The translations under genes and the position numbers were made by a program. From Pseudomonadota bacterium (GTDB lineage: Bacteria; Pseudomonadota; Gammaproteobacteria; Burkholderiales; Thiobacillaceae), in assembly GCA_021847385.1 (NCBI GenBank), contig JAJZTV010000035.1:1-12467 (forward strand): DNA of 12,467 bases. Reading direction: 5' to 3'. Positions within the stretch are counted from its first letter, which is position 1. Each line of letters begins with the position of its first letter. Positions 1-7,534 of the stretch are shown one piece after another. Under the pieces are notes generated by a model that worked only from the letters and a program-made list of their open reading frames with translations, did not search any database and was not told where the DNA came from.

Positions 1-2054
<2,054 letters not shown>

Positions 2055-2087
2055 AGCTCGAGAGATTCGACGGCAACGGCCCGGCCC

Positions 2088-2420
2088 ATGAAGCTACCGA
2101 ATGCCGACAAGGCCGTTGTCGATGCCGAAAAGCTGCACGAGTATTGCCTGAACCCCAACCATCCCGAGGGGCGGCACAAGGCCCGCGTCTTCCGTGCGGC
2201 ATTGGATATCGGCCAAGAAGAGGCCGAATGGCTGCGTGGCGCCATCCTGGCGGCCTTGAAGGAAGCGGAAGTCGTGTGGGCGGAGGAAACCCCTTACGGT
2301 TGGCGCTATGATGTCGATATCCCGCTCACGCGCGCAGGCAAGTCCGCCGTCGTGCGCACCGGCTGGATATTAGGCAGGAACCGGGAGGCACCCCGTCTTG
2401 CCACATGCTTCGTGAGGTGA
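2088..2420 (+). CDS. Small DUF6883-like protein, function unknown
   Basis: Encodes 110 residues with no signal peptide or membrane segment. The pattern (MKLPNADKAVVD at the start, a CLNPNHPEGRHKARVF stretch, a central helix with EEAEWLRGAI, and an ending of beta-strand character, RTGWILGRN...PRLATCFVR) resembles the family I know as DUF6883. This is recalled, not searched, and no biochemical role is known to me. The ribosome-binding site before ATG 2088 is poor, so the gene may rely on read-through from gyrB. The stop is four bases before the next ATG, and the next gene's strong Shine-Dalgarno lies within the last codons of this one, so the two are probably made together. The close pairing of two tiny proteins would suit a toxin-antitoxin or effector-immunity unit, but nothing in the sequence proves that. 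Confidence 0.8.
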   Translation: MKLPNADKAVVDAEKLHEYCLNPNHPEGRHKARVFRAALDIGQEEAEWLRGAILAALKEAEVVWAEETPYGWRYDVDIPLTRAGKSAVVRTGWILGRNREAPRLATCFVR

Positions 2421-2424
2421 TCGG

Positions 2425-2640
2425 ATGAAATTGTTGGATACCGTTGCGCTTAATCACGCGATGCCGGAAAAGGGCCTGCCTGCCGGTTTGGTCGGCGTAC
2501 TCGTGGAAGAATGGGAACCCGGCGTGTTCGAGGTCGAATTCGCCGACTTGGACGGCCGTACCTATGCTCGGGCCGCGCTCAGGGAGCAGGACTTGCTCGT
2601 CTTGCACCACTCCATCGGACTGGAGAAACGAGCGGCCTGA
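2425..2640 (+). CDS. Small DUF4926-like protein, function unknown
   Basis: Encodes 71 residues. MKLLDTVAL..., GLPAGLVGVLVEEW..., VFEVEFADLDGRTYA and LLVLHH follow the compact all-beta pattern of the family I know as DUF4926, with nearly the usual full length of that family. The start at ATG 2425 is well supported, with GAGGTGA at about 2414-2420 overlapping the stop of the preceding gene at a good distance. DUF4926 and DUF6883 genes are, to my recollection, often neighbours, and both copies look intact here. The stop codon overlaps the next ATG (TGATG at 2638-2642), which suggests translational coupling. The function is unknown, and a role as the small partner of the upstream protein is inference. 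Confidence 0.8.
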   Translation: MKLLDTVALNHAMPEKGLPAGLVGVLVEEWEPGVFEVEFADLDGRTYARAALREQDLLVLHHSIGLEKRAA

Positions 2641-2906
2641 TGGAAACAATCGAGCCGTGTCGGCGCTGCATCGGAGCCAAAATGCTGTGCCGCGAAACTC
2701 AGGACGCCCTTGAGGTGCCGGCCTGGCACAAAGAGGTGCTCGACCAACGGATCGTCCGCATTGCCAACGGCAAGGAAACCACGTCGCTGTGGGAAGAAGC
2801 CAAGAAACGCATCCGCGAGCAAGCTGACGCCGCAGACGCGCTTGCGCATCGCGTGCCTAGCGCGTTCCCTTCGCCCTCTCCTACGACCAGCAAGGCGATC
2901 ATTTGA
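2640..2906 (+). CDS. Antitoxin-like small protein (C-terminal addiction-module segment), possibly degenerate
   Basis: Encodes 88 residues from ATG 2640, which overlaps the previous stop. An internal ATG at 2682 has a better Shine-Dalgarno (GGAG at 2672-2675) and would give 74 residues. The middle part (VPAWHKEVLDQRIVRIANGKE, then LWEEAKKRIRE) resembles the C-terminal half of the addiction-module antitoxins of the PF09720 type, with their W..E...R......G.....WEE pattern. The usual N-terminal helix with a LP.EER pattern is missing, replaced by a short Cys-rich lead (CRRC...C). The last 25 residues (Pro/Ser/Ala-rich) look like out-of-frame translation and run into a fragment resembling a toxin C-terminus in another frame. 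I read it as the remains of a toxin-antitoxin pair, perhaps still expressed. It may instead be an intact member of an unrelated small family. Confidence 0.5.
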   Translation: METIEPCRRCIGAKMLCRETQDALEVPAWHKEVLDQRIVRIANGKETTSLWEEAKKRIREQADAADALAHRVPSAFPSPSPTTSKAII

Positions 2907-2974
2907 CGGTGATAGCCACACTAAACTGCTGGCTGAACCCGGCATCGATAGCAACACGGTTGGAAAGGCGCTAA
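2861..2974 (+). pseudogene. RelE/ParE-type toxin C-terminal remnant
   Basis: In the frame starting at 2861, just after an in-frame TAG at 2858-2860, the DNA reads RVPFALSYDQQGDHLTVIA, then TLNCWLNPASIATRLERR and a TAA at 2972. This follows the end of RelE/ParE-superfamily toxins: (R)FPF.L.Y....D.L.V.AVL..R..P......R. There is no start codon and the N-terminal two thirds are absent. It overlaps the end of the antitoxin-like gene in another frame, so a deletion or frameshift appears to have fused antitoxin and toxin remnants. The identification rests on pattern memory over about 38 residues. Confidence 0.42.
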
Positions 2975-3017
2975 ATCATGCGTCATTGCGGTCTACTTGC
3001 AATAGGCACGGAGCACG

Positions 3018-3665
3018 ATGGACGATCTCATTGAAGCACTGAAAGCGCGTATTAGCAGCCCTGTGCTAGGTTGGTTTAGTTTGGCGGTACTTGCGCTTAA
3101 TTGGAAAGCTTTCTTTTTTCTGGTCGTTCAGGACGGTGATGTTCTTGGCCGAATTCAATACTTTGAGGCGAATACAAGAGTTGATTCGCTAACGCTATGG
3201 CCGCTGTTGCTAGCAGTTGTCTTTGCAGCGCTCTACCCGTGGATTATTCTCCTTTTGGGTTGGCTAACAACCAAACCGGTTGAGTTGAAAGAAATGTTGC
3301 AAGCGCGGTCCGAGCACAAGCTGATAATGGAAAAAAAGCAGCTCGAAGAAGCGCGGTCAAGGTTATTAGCGGACCGTGAATTCGAGCTTATAGAAAGGGC
3401 CACGCGGGATCAGAAGGTAGAAGAGCTTGATAACGAAGGCCTTAAAAACAAGCTCAAGGCAGAGCTAGATCAACTGCGGGCACAAAGCGATTCGTCAAAG
3501 AACTTTGAGCGTCACAAAGAACTCATGGAGATAGCCACTAGCTATCGCACTAAGGCCGATAAGCCCGGTGAGAGGGTGGAGGATCGAGAGCTCTTTCTCG
3601 AACGAGCGCGGGAGCTTGAGGATGAAGCCTATAACCTAATTAAGCCCTCTGAGCCGCCGTTCTGA
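3018..3665 (+). CDS. Two-helix membrane protein with long coiled coil, function unknown
   Basis: Encodes 215 residues. A short N-terminal amphipathic stretch (DDLIEALKARISSP) precedes a first hydrophobic helix at about 16-38 and a second at about 58-84. Then comes a charged, heptad-like helix from about 88 to 157 rich in Glu, Lys, Leu and Arg, which is probably a cytoplasmic coiled coil. The C-terminal tail is hydrophilic. By the positive-inside rule, both ends are likely in the cytoplasm. The start at ATG 3018 has GGAG at 3010-3013. Base use is clearly more AT-rich than in all neighbours (many A- or T-ending codons such as aaa, tta and ata), suggesting acquisition by transfer. I do not recognise a named family. 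Proteins with this kind of N-terminus (short helix, SP, then an NW within the first membrane helix) occur sporadically in accessory regions, but a defence role would be guesswork. Confidence 0.82.
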   Translation: MDDLIEALKARISSPVLGWFSLAVLALNWKAFFFLVVQDGDVLGRIQYFEANTRVDSLTLWPLLLAVVFAALYPWIILLLGWLTTKPVELKEMLQARSEHKLIMEKKQLEEARSRLLADREFELIERATRDQKVEELDNEGLKNKLKAELDQLRAQSDSSKNFERHKELMEIATSYRTKADKPGERVEDRELFLERARELEDEAYNLIKPSEPPF

Positions 3666-3697
3666 CAAATTACGTCCATTCGTTTGAAATTAAATCA

Positions 3698-4162
3698 ATG
3701 CAAATCTGGGTCGACGCCGACGCCTGCCCGGCGGTGATCAAGGACATCCTGTTCCGCGCCGCCGAGCGCATCCAGACCCCGCTGACCCTGGTCGCCAACA
3801 AACTGCTGCGGGTGCCGCCTTCCCCCTGGCTCAAGGCCGTGCAGGTGCCCGGCGGCTTCGACGTCGCCGATGCCGAGATCGCGCGGCGCTGCGAGCCGGG
3901 CGATCTGGTGATCACCGCCGACATCCCGCTCGCCGCCCAGGTCATCGAAAAAGGCGGGCATGCCCTCAACCCCCGGGGCGAGTTCTATTCCAAGGACAAC
4001 ATCCGCGAGGCCCTGAACTTGCGCGATTTCATGGACGGTCTGCGCGGCAGCGGGGTGCAGACCGGCGGCCCGCCGCCGCTGTCCCACGCCGACCGCCAGG
4101 CCTTCGCCAATCAGTTGGACCGGTTTCTGGCTAAACAAATGGGCAACAAGCGGCTAGAGTAG
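3698..4162 (+). CDS. yaiI: YaiI/YqxD family protein (DUF188)
   Basis: Encodes 154 residues, a usual length for the family. It begins with the hallmark MQIWVDADACP (acidic D6 and D8, and C10). It continues with the conserved RVPPSPWLKAVQVPGGFDVADAEIA, GDLVITADIPLAAQVIEKGGHALNPRGEFYS and REALNLRDFMDGLR segments of the YaiI/YqxD (DUF188, PF02639) family. This family has a PIN-like fold and no firmly assigned function that I know of. Assignment to the family is secure; the symbol follows the E. coli member. The start at ATG 3698 is fixed by the N-terminal motif, yet there is no Shine-Dalgarno; the 32-base leader is AT-rich. GC-rich codon use returns abruptly at this gene, marking the right edge of the accessory block. 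Confidence 0.93.
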   Translation: MQIWVDADACPAVIKDILFRAAERIQTPLTLVANKLLRVPPSPWLKAVQVPGGFDVADAEIARRCEPGDLVITADIPLAAQVIEKGGHALNPRGEFYSKDNIREALNLRDFMDGLRGSGVQTGGPPPLSHADRQAFANQLDRFLAKQMGNKRLE

Positions 4163-4183
4163 GGCAGCATCCTTCGATCAGCC

Positions 4184-5404
4184 ATGAAGAAAAAGAGCTT
4201 TCTGAACACCGGCACCTCTCGCGGCCTGAGCTGGGCGAAGGCCCTGCTGGCGGCGATGCTCGCCGCCACGGCCGCGCTGGCCCAGGCACAAGGGCTGTCA
4301 TTGGCGGTCAAGCCGAATCAAACCAAATACGCGCCCGGCGATACCGTCCGGCTGAGCTTCGAGCTTCAGGCCCCGGACACCTTCACAAACCTGGATCTCT
4401 TTGTTGCCATCCTGCCGCCGGATGAGCGCAGCGCGCTGTTCCTGTCGTCGCTATCGCCCGCTGCTTGGCATGCCGCGGACTTTACCGGCGACCCGCGGCA
4501 ATTCGTACCGCTGCTCGGCTCGGTGACGCTGCCGGCGGGCTACGCCTCGCAGCACAAGGACTTGCTGGTCCTGGACACGCCGCCGGGCCTGGCCCCCGGC
4601 CATTATTCGGCGGTGTTCATGGCGCTGCGGCACGAAGGCCTTTCGGACGGCGTGCTCGACGCCGGCGACACTGCGGCATCGGCGCGGGCGGCGCTCGAGG
4701 TCCAGTCATGGCAGCCGCCGCAGGCCTCGGCCTATGCGCCCTACAAGGCCCTTTACGCCGCGGCCGATGCGGCGGGCAGCCTGTACGTGACGGCGACGCC
4801 GGGCGTCAGGGCGCCGGCGCTGGCCGAGGCCCGGCGCCAGCTCGATGCCATGCTGCGCTACCGGCCCGACGTGGTGGCCAGCCTGCGGGCGGCGGGCGCC
4901 TTGATCGCGGTCTTCGCCGAGGCGGAAACGGTCTGCGACCTGGCGTATTTCGACGACCTGGCGGACCGCTCGATCTGCACCACCGCGCCCGGCGGGGTCG
5001 GCGGCGTGCCCGGGCGGCCGGTGACGGCCTGTAGCGAGCGCAACCTCCTGAAGCTGCCGTCGGACCAATATGGCCGGGGAACGCGGGAAAACGGCGAAAA
5101 CGTCTGCGTGCACGAGATCGCCCATCTGATCATGAACGTCGGTCTGTCCGATGCGGAGCGCTCGGAGATCCGTGCCCAGTATGCGCGGGCGAAGGCGTCC
5201 GGCGTCTGGGGCACGGACTACGCGATGCAAAACGCCGACGAATACTTTGCCGAAATGTCCCAAGCCTATTTCTGCAGCAACCCGGGAGTTCCGACCTACT
5301 TGCACGCCACAGGGGTCAATTGCCCTTACCCGCTTCAACAGAAAGACTCGGAATCGTTCGCCTTGATGGAACGGCTGTATCATGGCTCGACCGATCTTCG
5401 ATAA
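4184..5404 (+). CDS. Secreted protein with HExxH metallopeptidase-like motif
   Basis: Encodes 406 residues. The N-terminus has several Lys/Arg and then an Ala/Leu-rich core (about 18-34) ending AQAQG, a Sec signal peptide probably cleaved near residue 36. Residues about 38-170 (LAVKPNQTKYAPGDTVRLSFEL..., LFVAILPPD..., TPPGLAPGHYSAVFMAL) look like an Ig-like beta-sandwich of the kind found before periplasmic or extracellular domains. The C-terminal part contains HEIAH at 310-314, followed 39 residues later by NADEYFAEM, with E353 or E357 placed to be the third zinc ligand. This is the gluzincin layout, also seen in ATLF-like peptidases. Several Cys residues (DRSICTT, TACSER, YFCSN, VNCPYP) could form disulfides, which fits export. 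A secreted zinc peptidase is the best reading, but I recognise no named family and no substrate. The start at ATG 4184 is supported by the signal peptide; its ribosome-binding site is weak. Confidence 0.82.
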   Translation: MKKKSFLNTGTSRGLSWAKALLAAMLAATAALAQAQGLSLAVKPNQTKYAPGDTVRLSFELQAPDTFTNLDLFVAILPPDERSALFLSSLSPAAWHAADFTGDPRQFVPLLGSVTLPAGYASQHKDLLVLDTPPGLAPGHYSAVFMALRHEGLSDGVLDAGDTAASARAALEVQSWQPPQASAYAPYKALYAAADAAGSLYVTATPGVRAPALAEARRQLDAMLRYRPDVVASLRAAGALIAVFAEAETVCDLAYFDDLADRSICTTAPGGVGGVPGRPVTACSERNLLKLPSDQYGRGTRENGENVCVHEIAHLIMNVGLSDAERSEIRAQYARAKASGVWGTDYAMQNADEYFAEMSQAYFCSNPGVPTYLHATGVNCPYPLQQKDSESFALMERLYHGSTDLR

Positions 5405-5411
5405 GCCAGCT

Positions 5412-6095
5412 ATGAAAAAGACCATTCTGATCACCGGCGTCAGCCGCGGCCTGGGCCGGGCGCTGACCGACGAGTTCATCCGCCTGGGCCATACCGTGGT
5501 CGGCTGCGGCCGCAGCCAGGCGGCGATCGCCGAGCTGCGACAGCAGTACGGCCCGCCGCACCGCTTCGACGTGGTGGACGTGGCCGACGACGGCCAGGTG
5601 CAGGCCTGGGCCCAGGCGGTGCTGGCCGAGCCGGGGCCGCCCGATCTGCTGCTGAACAATGCCGCCCTGGCCAACGCGCTGGCCCCGCTATGGCAGGTGC
5701 CGGCGGCCGAGTTCGATACCGTGATCGACGTCAATATCAAGGGCGTGGCCAATGTCATCCGCCACTTCGTGCCGGCCATGGTGGCGAGAAAACACGGCGT
5801 GATCTGCAATTTCAGTTCCGGCTGGGGCCGTTCCACCAGCCCCGAGGTGGCGCCCTATTGCGCGAGCAAATGGGCGATGGAGGGCCTGACCCAGGCCTTG
5901 GCCCAGGAGCTGCCGAAGGGCATGGCCGCCATCCCGCTATCGCCGGGCATGATCGATACCGACATGCTGCGCGCCTGCTTCGGCAGCGGCGCCGGCCGCT
6001 GTCCTAAGCCCGAGCCGTGGGCCAAGGCCGCCGTGCCTTGGCTGCTCAAGCTCGGGCCGAAAGACAATGGCGCCTCGCTGACCGTGGGCGACTGA
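5412..6095 (+). CDS. Short-chain dehydrogenase/reductase (SDR)
   Basis: Encodes 227 residues from ATG 5412. A start at 5382 in the same frame is possible, but it would overlap the previous gene and add ten residues before the canonical MKKTILITG. This is a classical SDR with a Rossmann fold. The nucleotide-binding TGVSRGLG is at 8-15, LNNAA at about 81-85, N108 in the NIK motif, S136 in NFSSG, and the YCASK pair Y149/K153 gives the catalytic Asn-Ser-Tyr-Lys set. CGRS at about 32-35, after the second beta strand, with an Arg, hints at NADP(H) preference (inference). The C-terminal part is short, so substrate cannot be predicted. It follows the HExxH gene by seven bases and is probably co-transcribed, though no functional link is evident. 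Confidence 0.93.
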   Translation: MKKTILITGVSRGLGRALTDEFIRLGHTVVGCGRSQAAIAELRQQYGPPHRFDVVDVADDGQVQAWAQAVLAEPGPPDLLLNNAALANALAPLWQVPAAEFDTVIDVNIKGVANVIRHFVPAMVARKHGVICNFSSGWGRSTSPEVAPYCASKWAMEGLTQALAQELPKGMAAIPLSPGMIDTDMLRACFGSGAGRCPKPEPWAKAAVPWLLKLGPKDNGASLTVGD

Positions 6096-6112
6096 GGGAT
6101 AATCGCCCGGTT

Positions 6113-6128
6113 TGTTTCACGTGAAACC
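6113..6128. promoter_or_regulatory. parS centromere-like site (ParB-binding)
   Basis: TGTTTCACGTGAAACC contains a perfect 14-base palindrome (GTTTCAC/GTGAAAC, 6114-6127). It matches 15 of 16 bases of the widely conserved bacterial parS consensus TGTTTCACGTGAAACA. ParB loads here as a CTP-dependent clamp, spreads, and with ParA and SMC organises and segregates the origin region. Chromosomal parS sites cluster near oriC, which agrees with gyrB being in the window. The site lies in the gap between the SDR and the prolyl isomerase, six bases before the AGGAG ribosome-binding site, and so probably in the promoter or leader of ppiA. Confidence 0.9.
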
Positions 6129-6142
6129 CCAAAAGGAGAACC

Positions 6143-6754
6143 ATGATCGCTAAGACCTTGCGCGCCCTCGTGGCCGCCTGCGCCCTACTCGCCCTGCCCG
6201 CTGTCGCCGCCAACCCGATGGTCAAGATGACCACCAACCTGGGCGAGCTGGAGATCGAGCTCTTCCCGGACAAGGCGCCGCTGACGGTGGACAACTTCCT
6301 GAAATATGTCGACGCCGGCTTCTACAACGGCACCCTGTTCCACCGGGTGATCCCCGGTTTCATGATCCAGGGCGGCGGCTTCACCGCGGGCATGCAGCAG
6401 AAGCCGACCCGGCCGCCGGTGCAGAACGAGGCCGACAACGGCTTGAAGAACACCGTGGGCACCTTGGCCATGGCCCGCACCATGGACCCGAACTCGGCCA
6501 GCGCGCAGTTCTTCATCAACGTCGCCAACAACGGCTTTCTCGACCACACGCAAAAAAGCCTGAACGGCTGGGGCTATGCCGTGTTCGGCCGGGTGACCCG
6601 CGGCATGGACGTGGCGATGAAGATCGCCGACGCGCCGCGCGGCACGGTCGGGCCGTTCGGCGATGTGCCCAAGCAGGATGTGGTGATCACCAAGATGGAA
6701 CGCCTGGCCGGGCCGGCCAAAGCGGAAGCGGCCGAGGCCGGCAAGAAGAAATAA
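6143..6754 (+). CDS. ppiA: Periplasmic cyclophilin-type peptidyl-prolyl cis-trans isomerase
   Basis: Encodes 203 residues. A signal peptide (MIAKTLRALVAACALLALPAVAA) is probably cleaved before N24, placing the enzyme in the periplasm, where it speeds cis-trans isomerisation of Xaa-Pro bonds during folding. The cyclophilin domain fills about 27-188. FHRVIPGFMIQGG at 67-79 contains the catalytic R68 plus F73 and Q76, QFFIN is at 122-126, and YAVFGRV at 145-151. A short Ala/Glu/Lys-rich tail follows. The strong AGGAG at 6134-6138 supports ATG 6143. The symbol follows the periplasmic E. coli cyclophilin PpiA. Upstream lies the parS site and downstream a strong terminator, so it is probably at the end of its transcript. 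Confidence 0.95.
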   Translation: MIAKTLRALVAACALLALPAVAANPMVKMTTNLGELEIELFPDKAPLTVDNFLKYVDAGFYNGTLFHRVIPGFMIQGGGFTAGMQQKPTRPPVQNEADNGLKNTVGTLAMARTMDPNSASAQFFINVANNGFLDHTQKSLNGWGYAVFGRVTRGMDVAMKIADAPRGTVGPFGDVPKQDVVITKMERLAGPAKAEAAEAGKKK

Positions 6755-6776
6755 GCGCTCGGCTGTGCCAAGGCAG

Positions 6777-6803
6777 AAGGGGCCATCGGGCCCCTTTTTA
6801 TTG
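6777..6803 (+). terminator. Intrinsic terminator of ppiA
   Basis: An 8-bp perfect stem AAGGGGCC (6777-6784) / GGCCCCTT (6789-6796) with loop ATCG runs directly into a T-rich tract (TTTTTATT). It lies 23 bases after the ppiA stop and points along the + strand. The gene to the right converges on it, but there is no matching A-run on the left side, so it probably works mainly in one direction. Confidence 0.9.
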
Positions 6804-6825
6804 GGTCGAACGCGCGGGCGATCGG

Positions 6826-7434
6826 CTAAATAAACAGGCAGACATCCGACTTCTGCGCCCTTGGCATGACCGAGGTGGCGCCCAGCCATTCGTCGATCTC
6901 GGGGATGAAGTCGGCGCGATCCCAGCCGAACAGGTCCACCGTCATCTGGCAGGCCGACAAGCGCACCCCGGCCTCGATGCACAGCGCGCGCAGTTCCTGG
7001 ATCGACGCCACGCCCTTGTCGGACAAGGTTTTGTTCATCATCGCCGTCGCCGCGCGTTCGAAACCGGGGATGCTGGACATGATCAAGTTGGGCACCTGCC
7101 AATCGATGCCGCGCAACCAGTTTGGCCCGAGCGGCAGCTTCATCGGCATGGCCGGGTTGCCCAGCGGGCTGATGGTCAAATCCAGGTCTTTCTTCAACAG
7201 GCTGAGGCCGTAGAAGGAGAAGAAGATCTCCACCTCCCAGTCGAGCGAGGCGGCGGTGGAGGCGAGAATGAACGGCGGGTAGGCCATGTCTAAGGTGCCC
7301 TTGGTGGCGATCAGGGTCAGCCGTGGCGTGTGGGCCGCTTCCCGCTCCCGGAGCTTTTCTTCCAGCCGCCGATCCAGCCAGGCATCGAGTTCGATCAAGT
7401 TATAGGGCGGCAAAGGCGTGTCGACGGCGTTCAT
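6826..7434 (-). CDS. DsrE2-like (DsrE/DsrF/DsrH family) sulfur-carrier-type protein
   Basis: Encodes 202 residues. After an acidic/basic N-terminal helix (about 14-34), the DsrE-like fold begins with LTLIATKGTLDMAYPPFILASTAASL. It continues through EIFFSFYGLSLL, NPAMPMKLPLGPNW and a Met-rich loop to LRALCIEAGVRLSACQMTVDLFGW. C152 and C162 lie in this last block; the ACQM.. Cys is the one conserved in DsrE2 proteins. C199 near the end is extra. In sulfur-oxidising and related bacteria, DsrE2 works with TusA and rhodanese in sulfane-sulfur transfer. No tusA or rhodanese gene is adjacent here, so that role is inferred from family alone. Despite the Met-rich segments, no clear membrane helix is evident. 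The start at 7434 has an excellent GGAGGA (7441-7446). The gene is divergent from a LysR regulator, which may control it. Confidence 0.88.
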   Translation of the reverse strand: MNAVDTPLPPYNLIELDAWLDRRLEEKLREREAAHTPRLTLIATKGTLDMAYPPFILASTAASLDWEVEIFFSFYGLSLLKKDLDLTISPLGNPAMPMKLPLGPNWLRGIDWQVPNLIMSSIPGFERAATAMMNKTLSDKGVASIQELRALCIEAGVRLSACQMTVDLFGWDRADFIPEIDEWLGATSVMPRAQKSDVCLFI

Positions 7435-7497
7435 GCGATTTCCTCCAGGGTGGCAACGGCCCCACTCTATAGAAGAAGAAATCGTAGATAATCCGGC

Positions 7498-7529
7498 TTA
7501 ATGGAAAATAATCATTAACCAGGGGTTAA
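7498..7529. promoter_or_regulatory. Overlapping inverted repeats, probable LysR-type operator
   Basis: The gap between the divergent dsrE2-like and LysR genes (7435-7534) is AT-rich and holds two perfect inverted repeats sharing an arm. The first is TTAATG-N9-CATTAA (7498-7518), which contains the T-N11-A signature of LysR-family boxes. The second is TTAACC-AGG-GGTTAA (7515-7529). The second covers the AGGGG at 7521-7525 that would serve as the LysR gene's ribosome-binding site, so bound protein could also block the regulator's own expression. On the - strand, a weak promoter-like pair (TTGTTA, 16 bases, TATTTT) overlaps the same repeats. Which genes respond, and to what, cannot be read from the sequence. 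Confidence 0.6.
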
Positions 7530-7534
7530 CAATC

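Noticed and set aside
2978..3034. 18-codon open frame beginning MRHCGLLAIG
   Set aside because: Too short, no ribosome-binding site, and it overlaps the start of the membrane-protein gene.
2055..3697. Insertion sequence or integron boundaries around the accessory block
   Set aside because: No transposase, integrase, terminal inverted repeats, tRNA or target-site duplication could be found at either edge.
4706..5836. Long - strand open frame across the HExxH and SDR genes
   Set aside because: Antisense to two genes with strong motifs; translation is Arg/Gly-rich with no domain.
6086..6108. Stem GGGCGA/TCGCCC with an 11-base loop at the end of the SDR gene
   Set aside because: The loop is large, the stem overlaps the coding end, and only a mixed GGTTTGTTT follows; too weak to call a terminator.
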